Below are positions 44,742 through 53,214 of a DNA stretch of 64,000 bases, piece by piece. Every line of letters starts with the position of its first letter. Position 1 is the first letter of the stretch. The position numbers and the translations under genes were made by a program. This DNA is from Longimicrobiales bacterium (GTDB lineage Bacteria > Gemmatimonadota > Gemmatimonadetes > Longimicrobiales > Gaopeijiaceae): contig JAPKBW010000010.1 of the NCBI GenBank assembly GCA_028823235.1, positions 58,339 to 122,338 on the forward strand. The letters run 5' to 3'. Under the pieces are notes generated by a model. The model was not told the origin of the DNA, made no database searches, and was given only the letters and a program-made list of their open reading frames with translations.

Positions 44742-46753
44742 ATCTCCGCCTCGTCCATCGACGCCTGGCAGTACTCATGGGCCTCGCCGGCCTGGCTGCA
44801 TTCGCGGGGAGAGCAGGGTTCGAGCCGATGCCGGCGTCGCTCGCCATCATCGCACTTGGAGTCGCACTGTTCTGGCACCCGGAGAAGGCGCTCTCCGACC
44901 GGCTCGAGCGCGTCTGGTTACCACTCGCCGCATTACTCGCAGGCAGGGCGCTTTTTCATTTCTTCGTGGTCCGCGACGACATAGTAATTCCGGTGGTCGA
45001 CCTGCTCCTGCTGCTGCTCTCAGCGGAGGCCCTAAGGGCGCTCGAATCGCGCAATGACCTTCGGCTGTACGCTCTCTCGTTCGCCCTCATCCTGGCGGCG
45101 ACCGCATATCGCCCGGGCATACTTTTCCTGATAGCCTTCGTCGCCTATGTGGGCTTGGCGACGGTGACTCTCATGGTGGGGCACCTCCGGCGGCAGTCGG
45201 AGCGCCATGGAGTCGCAGAGGCGCTCCTAGGTCGGGGCATGCTGGCAACAACGGGAGCACTGTCGGGAGTAATCCTGGCCGTCGCGCTCGTCATCTTCGT
45301 GACCTTCCCTCGCGTGTCTCAGGGCTGGGCTGGGCGGGGTGACACCCCGGTCACCTCGATCGCAGGCTTCAGTGATCAGATCTCAATCGGTGAGCACGGG
45401 TCGACGATTCTCGGGAATCCGCAGATTGTGCTAAGGGTCGAGTTCCCGGACGGCCGGCCAGGCAATGTGGGTGACCTGCATTGGCGTGGTCGATCCTATG
45501 ACCGATTTGATGGCGTCCGCTGGATCCGGTCCCAGAATCTTCCACCATCCGCCGCCCCGACCTCGTGGTACAGGGAACGATGGAGTGGAGAAATCATTGA
45601 ACAGAGAATTTTCGGAGCTGCGCTCGACGAGAGAGTGCTGTTCGCGTTGCATCCGGCGCTCGTCATCGACTCGGACAACGGCATCCAGCCGCTGTTCGAC
45701 AATGCCGGAGACTACCTCTACTGGGGTTCTGGCACACCGGCTTACACAGCCTTCTCTCCCTCAGGAATTCCCTCCGCTGAAGACCTGAGGCGTCCCGCGA
45801 GAGGATACCGCCCGTCTAACGATCACTTTCTTCAGTTGCCGCGAAGGCTCGACCCAAGGATCGCCGAGCTCTCGGACTCACTGACCGCTGGCATCGACAA
45901 TCGATACGACCAGGCTGTCACCATTCGGAACTGGCTACAGACGTTCGGCTATACCCGCCAACTCCCGACCACCGCTCGCCAAGCCACACTTGAGCACTTC
46001 CTCTTCGAACGGCGTGCCGGGCATTGCGAATATTTCAGTACAGCTATGGTCGTCATGCTCCGAAGCCTTGGCATTGAAGCGAGAAACGTGAACGGATTTC
46101 TCGGCGGCCAGTGGAGTGACTTCGGGAACTACCTAGCGGTGACGCAGAATGAGGCGCATGCCTGGGTGGAAGCGTGGTTCCCGGGATACGGCTGGGTGAC
46201 GTTTGACCCGACCCCATCCGGCGATGGCTCGACCGAAATCTTCTCCTCGTGGTTCTGGCCGGGCCGCATTCTCTTCGACGGAATTCAGCACGGCTGGAAC
46301 AAGTGGGTGCTCGACTACAGTGTTGATGACCAGGTTGGTATCTTCGCGGGATTACTCGGAGAGCGAACTGGCGAACAGGACGCCCCATCCGCCCCACTGA
46401 GCGACGAACGGGGTCCGGTTCCGCTTGGCTTGGTCGCATTGCTCACAGTCGCGGCCCTGGGCGTGTACGGGGCGCGTCGGGGTGGCCAACGCCTCGGTCC
46501 CTCGACCCAGATGTATCTGCAACTCCGCTCTGTGACGCAGCGGGCCGGAATCCCCGTGAATCCGGGCGTGACGCCGTTGCTGCTCGTCGAGCGGATTAAA
46601 AATGCCAAGGAGGCGGCCGGTCGACCCGCCGAACGTGTGGTCGACTTTTATCTCCGGGCACGCTACGGACAAGAGCCGCTCCGGCACTCAGATCTGCGTG
46701 AAATGAAGAACGCCCTCAATACGGCCAAGAAGACTCTGAGGTCCAAGCCGTGA
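44738..46753 (+). CDS. Membrane transglutaminase-like protein (TgpA/DUF3488 type)
   Basis: About 671 residues. The N-terminal third has several membrane helices (HRRLAVLMGLAGLAAFAG, SLAIIALGVALFW, LYALSFALILAATAYRPG, LFLIAFVAYVGLATVTLM), then a periplasmic domain with the transglutaminase triad: Cys in AGHCEYFSTAMVVMLRS, His in NEAHAWVEAWFPG and Asp in TFDPTPSG. A C-terminal helix (VPLGLVALLTVAALGV) and short cytoplasmic tail follow. Translation is taken from TTG at 44738, overlapping the DUF58 stop as TTGA; an upstream ATG at 44642 lies inside DUF58 in another frame. It completes the moxR-DUF58-tgpA cluster. Activity may be protease-like or amide-transfer. Confidence 0.9.
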   Translation: MNLRLVHRRLAVLMGLAGLAAFAGRAGFEPMPASLAIIALGVALFWHPEKALSDRLERVWLPLAALLAGRALFHFFVVRDDIVIPVVDLLLLLLSAEALRALESRNDLRLYALSFALILAATAYRPGILFLIAFVAYVGLATVTLMVGHLRRQSERHGVAEALLGRGMLATTGALSGVILAVALVIFVTFPRVSQGWAGRGDTPVTSIAGFSDQISIGEHGSTILGNPQIVLRVEFPDGRPGNVGDLHWRGRSYDRFDGVRWIRSQNLPPSAAPTSWYRERWSGEIIEQRIFGAALDERVLFALHPALVIDSDNGIQPLFDNAGDYLYWGSGTPAYTAFSPSGIPSAEDLRRPARGYRPSNDHFLQLPRRLDPRIAELSDSLTAGIDNRYDQAVTIRNWLQTFGYTRQLPTTARQATLEHFLFERRAGHCEYFSTAMVVMLRSLGIEARNVNGFLGGQWSDFGNYLAVTQNEAHAWVEAWFPGYGWVTFDPTPSGDGSTEIFSSWFWPGRILFDGIQHGWNKWVLDYSVDDQVGIFAGLLGERTGEQDAPSAPLSDERGPVPLGLVALLTVAALGVYGARRGGQRLGPSTQMYLQLRSVTQRAGIPVNPGVTPLLLVERIKNAKEAAGRPAERVVDFYLRARYGQEPLRHSDLREMKNALNTAKKTLRSKP

Positions 46754-46784
46754 CGCGTGGCTTCGAATTCCCTATCGTGCTTCT

Positions 46785-47087
46785 ATGAATTCAACCTCCC
46801 CCCGCTCCGTCGAGTACCCTGCCCCCGTTGTGCACATCGCGACAATCGCGCACGAGGGTCTTCTCTGGGATGTTTACCTAGACTTCGAGAGTGATCCGCT
46901 CCGCCCCGTGAATTTCCGGGCTCGCATGCGTTTCGAGCCTCCATCCGGAACAGAAGGAGCAGCGTCGACGCAGACAACTGTCATCATAATCGAGGACAGC
47001 TATGATGACGCAGTCGCGAAGGCGCACCGATTCGATGATCGGCAACTGAAGGGGCTCCTCCGGTCGACCCTCCCAGAAATTGACTAA
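46785..47087 (+). CDS. Small protein of unknown function
   Basis: A 100-residue protein without a recognised family: MNSTSPRSVEYPAPVVHIAT ... GLLWDVYLDFESDPLRPVNF ... IIIEDSYDDAVAKAHRFDDR ... LRSTLPEID. It has no signal or membrane helix and is mildly acidic. The composition and codon use look coding. It lies 31 bp after the transglutaminase gene and may belong to that operon; the plausible ribosome site is weak. It precedes a decayed glycosyltransferase. Nothing in the sequence suggests a specific role. Confidence 0.62.
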   Translation: MNSTSPRSVEYPAPVVHIATIAHEGLLWDVYLDFESDPLRPVNFRARMRFEPPSGTEGAASTQTTVIIIEDSYDDAVAKAHRFDDRQLKGLLRSTLPEID

Positions 47088-47108
47088 GGCCTGAATGAAG
47101 CGGCGGTC

Positions 47109-47964
47109 GTGATCATCCACGTTTTGTACGTGGTGCTCGCGAGCGGCATTGGCCTGTTTGCCACACTTGCTTCGGATATCCTGCGACTCTCTGGTTGCAG
47201 GGAAGGTCATCCAAAAACCCGGACCTGACGACATCTCCGGGAACCAGTGGCCGCCCGTGTCGGTGTCCGAGTACAACGAAGACGATCAGATCAAGGACCC
47301 GATCAAGAGCCTCCTCGCCCTCGCTTATCCGCGTGGCCGCCGGGAGATCCTGATCATATCGGACTCCTCAAGCGATCGGGCTGACGAGATCGTGCGCAGC
47401 TATGAAGATCAGGGCATCGGGCTTCTCGGGCTCGAGGGCCGAGGCCGGAAGAAGCGAGCTGCCAACACTGCCGCTGCACACCTCACCGGTGAGATCGCCG
47501 TCAACACGGACACATCGATTCGCATCACAAAAGACGCACTCAAGCCGCTGATCGTGGTATTTCAGGATAAACGCATTGGATGTGCATCCGCGCTGATCCG
47601 CACCGGCTTGCCCCCCTCTGCCGGAGTCCCTGTCGCGTGACTTTTCAGCCGCTCTCCACACACGTGAGCACGGATTCCGCCCGGTCTCGGTATCGAGATC
47701 CGTCTGCTACGTAACCAGAACAGCATCTCCGAAGAAGGAGTGCCGCCGAAAAGTTCGGACCATCACGCGTGGCATACAGACGCTTGGCATAAGCGAAAGC
47801 TCATGAATCCTTTTCATTACGGCTGGTTCGCATAGATGCCCTTCAGGCATAAGGTTTGCCGGTGGGCGCCACCCTGGGGGGCGGCAGCGTGCGGACTCGC
47901 AATCATGGCTCCTGACGGACACGTCCCACCAACAAGACAGGAACGCTGCGACCCTCGTGGGTAG
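47109..47964 (+). pseudogene. Decayed family 2 glycosyltransferase gene
   Basis: The remains read, in changing frames, VIIHVLYVVLASGIGLFATL (N-terminal helix, GTG 47109), then PPVSVSEYNEDDQIKDPIKS, LLALAYPRGRREILIISDSS, DRADEIVRSYEDQGIGLLGL, ANTAAAHLTGEIAVNTDTSI and GCASA. Later come VRTITRGIQTLG, then LMNPFHYGWFA, a TAG, and MPFRHKVCRW. This is the order of a membrane-anchored GT2 (PVSVLVxAYNE, D-x-S, TDANS, and a C-terminal LLNPFRYGxFAWxLxSHKxxRW). At least three lesions are visible: a frameshift near 47200, another near 47590-47700, and a nonsense codon where Trp is expected (47836). It would have made a polysaccharide synthase. Confidence 0.75.
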
Positions 47965-48005
47965 CGCAAAGAATTTCGCCAAGCCAGATCGGAGCACTTC
48001 CCTCC

Positions 48006-49256
48006 TCAAGCCTCCCGGATCCACCTCAGCAACTCGGGTAGCGTCGGACGCTTTCCAGCCATGAGAATCCCGACCTTGTAGATCCTCCCGGCGACCCAGG
48101 CGATGGCGAATATGGCGAACAGCATCAACACGAATGACAAGCCGATCTGCCAGGCCGGCACGCCACCTCCCGCTACTCGACCCCACATGAGAATCGGACT
48201 AAAAAGGGGCACAAGCGAGAGCGTGATCGCTATCGTGGAGCTTGGGTTCTCGATCACGTTCGTGACCATCACGATGGGGATGATCAGCAACATGATGATG
48301 GGCCACTGCGCCTGCTGGGCCTCCTCGTCGCTGTTGCACATGGCACCAACAGCAGCGTAAAGCGCCGAGTACATGAAGAATCCAAACACAAAGTAGCCGA
48401 CGAACAGAGCAAGCAGTCCGAATCCCGGCAGAAATTCGATCGCCTCTGCCATACTCGCCATTTCGGGGCGGGCCGAGATGAGCATGGGCAACCCCATCGT
48501 GAACATCAGGACGCCGGATAACAACCAAATGCCCATCTGAGTCATGGAGACGGCACCGACCCCCAAAATCTTGCCCAGCATCAGATGCCACGGCTTCATC
48601 GACGAAATGATGACCTCGACGATGCGGTTGGTCTTCTCCTCGAGCGTCGCCCGCATGACCGCCACGGCGTACAGCATAATCACCATGTAGAGCAGGAACG
48701 CTCCCATGTAGGCGACTACGAACTCGGGATCCTCTATGTCCGCGCCCTCTTCCGAGAGCATCTCGATGCGGAGTTCTCCGCCACTGAGCATCGCATCGGC
48801 ATCTACGCCCTGCTGCTCCAGCTGATATTCAAGCGCCGCGAGAGAGATCGTGCTCCGTAGTGTGACCTGGCGGATCGCACTCGGCCGATCCTTTGTGTAG
48901 AGGATCGCCTCACCGGTTTCGAGCGTGAGTTCGTCGAGCAGCAGGAATCCGCCGAGGAGGTTGTTGTCCGCAGCCTCCCGAAGCTCAGTGACTACGTTGA
49001 CCCTCCACCTCTCCTCACGTACGTCCCAGCCTCCCTCCGCAAGCTGTGGCGCGAGCCGTTCGTAAAGCACGCCGGTGCCATCGACAACCGCCACCTCTCG
49101 AGCATCACGTGAGCCCTGCGAAGCAAAATACGCTGGGACCACGATCATCGCAGACAGGAACAGCGGCCCGCCGACGGTGGCTGCGACGAACCACTTCGAT
49201 CGCACCCTCTGGAGGTACTCGCGGCGGATCACCGCCCACACGTTGACCCACATCAT
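48006..49256 (-). CDS. ABC-2 type exporter permease (NatB-like)
   Basis: This 416-residue permease has one N-terminal membrane helix (FVAATVGGPLFLSAMIVVPA), a large extracytoplasmic loop (about 50-180) and about five more helices in the C-terminal half, including LGKILGVGAVSMTQMGIWLL and GYFVFGFFMYSALYAAVGAM. This is the ABC2_membrane_3/NatB layout. Its start overlaps the end of the ATPase gene by 4 bp (ATGA 49253-49256), so the two form a transporter. NatAB-type systems export Na+ or small molecules; the substrate here is unknown. The C-terminus EL-LRWIREA is complete. Confidence 0.9.
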   Translation of the reverse strand: MMWVNVWAVIRREYLQRVRSKWFVAATVGGPLFLSAMIVVPAYFASQGSRDAREVAVVDGTGVLYERLAPQLAEGGWDVREERWRVNVVTELREAADNNLLGGFLLLDELTLETGEAILYTKDRPSAIRQVTLRSTISLAALEYQLEQQGVDADAMLSGGELRIEMLSEEGADIEDPEFVVAYMGAFLLYMVIMLYAVAVMRATLEEKTNRIVEVIISSMKPWHLMLGKILGVGAVSMTQMGIWLLSGVLMFTMGLPMLISARPEMASMAEAIEFLPGFGLLALFVGYFVFGFFMYSALYAAVGAMCNSDEEAQQAQWPIIMLLIIPIVMVTNVIENPSSTIAITLSLVPLFSPILMWGRVAGGGVPAWQIGLSFVLMLFAIFAIAWVAGRIYKVGILMAGKRPTLPELLRWIREA

Positions 49257-50209
49257 GCACCTCCCGGAGTTGCGCCCACGGGCGTGCCCGCGTCACCAAC
49301 CACCCCGGCCCCAGCGTGCCGCACGAATATGTCGTGGAGCCGTGGCTCCACGAGATCAAAGCGAAGGATCTCCGCTCCACTCTGAACCCCGCGATGCAGG
49401 ATCGCCTGATGGTCAGCGCCGTCCCGCAGGATGAGGCGTAGCTCTTTCCCTGTGTCTTCGATCCGGTCGATCTCCGGGCCGTCAAGCCAAGTGTCGGGCC
49501 CGATGAACTCGACGGCGACAACACCCTTTCGCTCAGCGGCCTTCAGTTCGTGGAGATTCGCGTCGAGCACCTTCTTCGCGTTCGAAATCAGACAGACCCG
49601 CTCACAGAGTCGCTCGGCCTGATCCATGAGATGGGTGGAGAACAAGATCGTCGTACCCCGCGAGTGAAAGTCACGCACGATCTCCTCCAGAACATCCTGA
49701 TTGATCGGATCCAGACCAGAAAACGGCTCGTCAAGAATCAAAAGCTCAGGCTCATGAATGACTGTGCCGACGAACTGGATCTTCTGCTGCATTCCCTTGG
49801 ACAGATCTTCGATCTTCTTATCAGCCCACTCACTCAGACCAAGACGCTCCAGCCAGGCAAGCCCGCGCCTCTTCCCTTCGGCCCGGCGCACACCACGGAT
49901 CTCTCCAAGGAACGTCACGAACTCGATGCACTTCATCTTCCTGTAGACGCCGCGCTCCTCCGGCAGGTAGCCAACCTTTGTACGCCGCGTTACGTCTGGG
50001 TTCGCACCGAATAGCTCCACGGACCCCTCATCGGGATGAAGAATCCCCATGATCATTCGGATCGTCGTCGTCTTCCCTGAGCCGTTCGGGCCGAGCAGCC
50101 CGCAGATGCTTCCCCGCGGAACCTCGAAATCGAAGCCTTCTACAGCAGTGTGCTTGCCAAAGCGTTTCGTGACGCCCTGCAAGCGTATCGCGAAGCCGGT
50201 GTCGTTCAT
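49253..50209 (-). CDS. ABC transporter ATP-binding protein (NatA-like)
   Basis: The 318-residue ATPase has Walker A GLLGPNGSGKTTTIRMIMG, a Q-loop, the signature LSKGMQQKIQF and Walker B LLILDEPFSGLDPIN, with H-loop FSTHLMDQAERLC. The C-terminal part (about 230-318) is the DUF4162-like accessory domain of exporter ATPases. Together with the overlapping NatB-like permease it drives export. The ATG at 50209 begins MNDTGFAIRLQGVTKRFGKH and is the natural start. Upstream are 170 bp shared with the divergent AbrB-fold gene. Confidence 0.93.
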   Translation of the reverse strand: MNDTGFAIRLQGVTKRFGKHTAVEGFDFEVPRGSICGLLGPNGSGKTTTIRMIMGILHPDEGSVELFGANPDVTRRTKVGYLPEERGVYRKMKCIEFVTFLGEIRGVRRAEGKRRGLAWLERLGLSEWADKKIEDLSKGMQQKIQFVGTVIHEPELLILDEPFSGLDPINQDVLEEIVRDFHSRGTTILFSTHLMDQAERLCERVCLISNAKKVLDANLHELKAAERKGVVAVEFIGPDTWLDGPEIDRIEDTGKELRLILRDGADHQAILHRGVQSGAEILRFDLVEPRLHDIFVRHAGAGVVGDAGTPVGATPGGA

Positions 50210-50381
50210 TTCGTTCGCTACGATTCGTGGTGAGGTTCTGGGCGTACCGCCTAGCTACGCGGACTGGATCTTCCCGGAACGCCAAAATGTGGCGCAAGTC
50301 AACCGAAATCTGCCCTCCGTACCGAATCGCAGCCCGATCGCTTAGATTATCCGGCTACAGGGTAACATTAGAGGAGTCCAG

Positions 50382-50579
50382 ATGGCCATCTATCGTACGC
50401 TCTATTACACCGATGTAAGCGTCGGTGTCGGCGGGCGCGTCACGATTCCGCAGGACATGCGTGAAGATCTCGGCATTGAGGAGGGGGATTCCCTCACGGT
50501 GCGAGTGGAAGCAAACCCCCACGGGGGTCGTCAGATGGTGATCTGGCGGGCGGACGAAAAGGCCGACGAAGACGAGTAA
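50382..50579 (+). CDS. AbrB/MazE-fold DNA-binding protein
   Basis: This 65-residue protein has a SpoVT-AbrB swapped-hairpin domain: DVSVGVGGRVTIPQDMREDL then GIEEGDSLTVRVEANPHGG, with a short acidic tail ADEKADEDE. Such proteins act as transition-state regulators or antitoxins. No toxin gene is adjacent, so a chromosomal regulator is more likely. The ATG at 50382 follows GAGGAG at 6-nt spacing, a strong ribosome site. It is divergent from the ABC exporter and convergent with luxC; targets are unknown. Confidence 0.85.
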   Translation: MAIYRTLYYTDVSVGVGGRVTIPQDMREDLGIEEGDSLTVRVEANPHGGRQMVIWRADEKADEDE

Positions 50580-50592
50580 CTCTTCTCGTTTT

Positions 50593-51942
50593 TCATCGAT
50601 TCAGCTCCAGTTGAGATGAATTTTCGATCTCCGTCCAGCGGACGAGGTCGCGTAGCGGGCCCCTTCCGTCATGTAACCACCAGGGCGGTGGGAAGGACAT
50701 GTCCTGAATGGGGACGATCCGAGAGGCTCCGAGGCGGCCCAACATCAACGCGACCGATTCGAGGCGATCGCCCAACCCCGCGTGTCCGATGGTCTGGAGA
50801 TGAGAGGAAAGCGGCCCAAGTGCCCGGCCCAGTTCGCCAATATCCGCCATTCGGCGCACGCGAACGCCGCGGTACGCGGTTGGCGGACCCAGTTGGGTCG
50901 AACCCTCACCGATAACGGTCCATGAGGATTGAGCTCCACCATGGTGGAGAGATCCTTCTCCGCTCGCGGCGTGCATTTCGGCCGCTCCGCGTAGCTGCTG
51001 CAGCGAACCACCTTCCTCCACTTCGAGAGGAATCGCCGGCAGCACCTCCTCCAGTGCTCGCAGCGATCGTGCGAGTGACTCAGCAAACTTCTCTGCGCTG
51101 ACTCCCAGACCGGTCCCACCATCCGCAGGGTCTTCGACATACACGACGTGAGGGCACACACACCCGCGCTGCTCGAACATTGCAATCGCCCGCGCTACTT
51201 GATCGGATACTGACTCAATCTCCGCTGTTTCGAGGTCCCGACCGATTACACATGCGGCGACTCGGTGGTGATATCCCAGCACCCGCGTCGTAGGTGGGGC
51301 CAGGGCCCGAAGCGCAGCAACCGTCTCGTCGCTGCCGTATACCACCGCGACCTCCGCTTCGCTCAACGCGATCCGCTCCAAGATCTCAGAGCCTCCACGC
51401 CACTCGACGATTGCGACGGAGTCCGTGAGATCAGAGTCCACTTCGGCGAGAGCCTCCACGAAGAGCTTCGGCAACAGGGTATCGCCAAATCCGGGCTTGA
51501 GCAGGGTCGGACTCTTCACCAGGAGGCTACGAATCAGCGCGTTCACCCCAACGCCAGGGACGCTCCCTGACACGACTTGGACGCACAGCCGGGGGCCCAT
51601 CCCGGCGACGGACCTGCCTTGGACTGACTGGAATCCGTCGAGGGCAGCCGGATCGCCAAACTCTGCTCGAACTGTCCGCTTGAGCTGATTCCGCGACCAG
51701 TCCCGGGCCATGCCATCGAGGACCTCGGCCGCCATAGCAGAGGACAGCCTCGCCTCCTCGGGAAGAGCCGCAAGGGCGCGTTTCCGGATGGGATCAGCAT
51801 CCTCCAGGAAGCGCTCTCCGACTGAGCCCAATACTTCAACGATCTCTTCGACGGGTCGACGAACCAGCGAGTCCCGGGTGGCGCGAAGCTCGGCAATGTG
51901 TGCCTCGAGCTGTTTCGCTGTCACTTCTGTGCGTCCTGTCAT
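50593..51942 (-). CDS. Acyl-CoA reductase, LuxC family
   Basis: The 449-residue protein is of the LuxC type: PGVGVNALIRSLLVKSPTLL, KPGFGDTLLPKLFVEAL, VVYGSDETVAALRAL, HHRVAACVIG, and the cysteine segment FEQRGCVCPHVVYVED that holds the acyl-enzyme Cys. LuxC reduces an acyl group to the fatty aldehyde using NADPH. Its start overlaps the stop of the LuxE-like gene by ATGA (51939-51942). No luxA or luxB is in the window, so light production is not implied. Likely substrates are long-chain or aryl acyl groups on a protein or CoA. Confidence 0.88.
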   Translation of the reverse strand: MTGRTEVTAKQLEAHIAELRATRDSLVRRPVEEIVEVLGSVGERFLEDADPIRKRALAALPEEARLSSAMAAEVLDGMARDWSRNQLKRTVRAEFGDPAALDGFQSVQGRSVAGMGPRLCVQVVSGSVPGVGVNALIRSLLVKSPTLLKPGFGDTLLPKLFVEALAEVDSDLTDSVAIVEWRGGSEILERIALSEAEVAVVYGSDETVAALRALAPPTTRVLGYHHRVAACVIGRDLETAEIESVSDQVARAIAMFEQRGCVCPHVVYVEDPADGGTGLGVSAEKFAESLARSLRALEEVLPAIPLEVEEGGSLQQLRGAAEMHAASGEGSLHHGGAQSSWTVIGEGSTQLGPPTAYRGVRVRRMADIGELGRALGPLSSHLQTIGHAGLGDRLESVALMLGRLGASRIVPIQDMSFPPPWWLHDGRGPLRDLVRWTEIENSSQLELNR

Positions 51943-53096
51943 CGGTCATCCACCGCCGACATAAGGTCATCCATGGCACGCGAACATCCGCGCGACTCCG
52001 CACCCGGAGCCCTGCCACGCAATCGAACACGCCCCTCCATCACGGACCCGACATCCTCTGTGAGGACATGAGACACCGAACCGAGGTTTGCGAGATCGAA
52101 GAAACAGAGAATTCCGTCATCACCCTCCGGCATCGGAGCGAGCGTAGTTGCGTCGAGTGCGCGCACGCGGAGCCACGGAGCCGGCACATGCACTCCGACC
52201 GCGTCCAGACCCTCCGCGAGAACGGGCTCCCAAAGCTGAGAGAGGAGTTCGGTCATGCCGTACTCGTTCACAATTCTGGAGGGCGGCACTCCCGTATGCT
52301 CCGTGATCGCCGCATAGAGCTGATCCCGTGGCACCTCTCGCCGCACACCCTTAAAGCCTCCCGTCTCCATAATCCGACTTCCGTCCGGGAGTCCTGCCAG
52401 CCCATCTCGCCCCCGTTCCATCACATGAAGGAATGACAGCGCTGTTCCCAGGACCAATACCGGCTCCCCGGCCGATCGGACAGAGTCGAGCATCTCGCTC
52501 GACCGCGCGCCCCATCTGCCATCGGAACCCACGAGCCAGTCCATCTGCGTAGCAAATCGGGAGACGGCCTCTCCGACCATGAACGACAACGAGGAATCCG
52601 GTACCTCCTCGGGGTCAGGGATTAGAGACACCATGCGTATTTGTTCAACATCGGGAAGAAGGGCCGCCCGAAGGGGTGGCGTCAGAGAGGCTCGATACAG
52701 ATCGAGAGAAGGCACTAGGTGCCTGCCACGCACTGCACCGCCCCGAGTAGTGCCACTGGTCTGAAAGACGGCCTCAGCTTGGCGGCCCTCCGCTGACAGG
52801 AAGTCGAAGTACTTGAACGCCGCCGCCGGGACGGCCGGGACGTCCTCCCAAGAGGCGACAGACTCCGGGGTGACCCCGCGCGCAACGCAAAACGCTCGGT
52901 ACGGATCACAGGTGCTGAACTGATGCTTGAACGACACGAGAGCCCACGACGAGAACTCGCCGTCAGACCATTGCCCCGACCTATCTTCCGCGCCGAAGCG
53001 GGCCTCGAGGGAACTGAACAGGCCCTCGAATCCGAGGTAGTCGGCCGGTCCGGCAGCTGGCCCATCGGGAGCCGTGGAGTCGTCATAGGCAGTCAT
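51939..53096 (-). CDS. Acyl-protein synthetase, LuxE family
   Basis: The 385-residue protein belongs to the adenylate-forming LuxE group: VPAVPAAAFKYFDFLSAEG, AVFQTSGTTRGGAVRGRH (ATP-binding loop), SRIVNEYGMTELLSQLWEPV and the C-terminal GRAPGAESRGCS, whose Cys is probably the acyl acceptor as in LuxE. It activates a fatty acid as acyl-AMP and passes it to the reductase encoded by the overlapping luxC-like gene. The start MTAYDDSTAPDGPAAGPADY is clear. It faces the DUF5916 gene across about 118 bp. Confidence 0.88.
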   Translation of the reverse strand: MTAYDDSTAPDGPAAGPADYLGFEGLFSSLEARFGAEDRSGQWSDGEFSSWALVSFKHQFSTCDPYRAFCVARGVTPESVASWEDVPAVPAAAFKYFDFLSAEGRQAEAVFQTSGTTRGGAVRGRHLVPSLDLYRASLTPPLRAALLPDVEQIRMVSLIPDPEEVPDSSLSFMVGEAVSRFATQMDWLVGSDGRWGARSSEMLDSVRSAGEPVLVLGTALSFLHVMERGRDGLAGLPDGSRIMETGGFKGVRREVPRDQLYAAITEHTGVPPSRIVNEYGMTELLSQLWEPVLAEGLDAVGVHVPAPWLRVRALDATTLAPMPEGDDGILCFFDLANLGSVSHVLTEDVGSVMEGRVRLRGRAPGAESRGCSRAMDDLMSAVDDR

Positions 53097-53214
53097 CAGG
53101 TGAATCTAAGCTCTTACCGACATTGGACTACGCCAGCATCTCAGCCGAGAGGCGTGTCTCCCTTGGTGTTGGACCAGAAGGTGCGAAGTCTTTATAAATC
53201 TTGGGGTGCAGTCC

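Noticed and set aside
50593..53096. Bioluminescence operon
   Set aside because: No luxA/luxB/luxD; LuxC and LuxE relatives occur widely without light emission.
53169..53198. TTGGAC-N18-TATAAA as promoter of the DUF5916 gene
   Set aside because: Transcription would start about 10 nt before the ATG and would exclude the ribosome site, so the match is probably chance or the start lies elsewhere.
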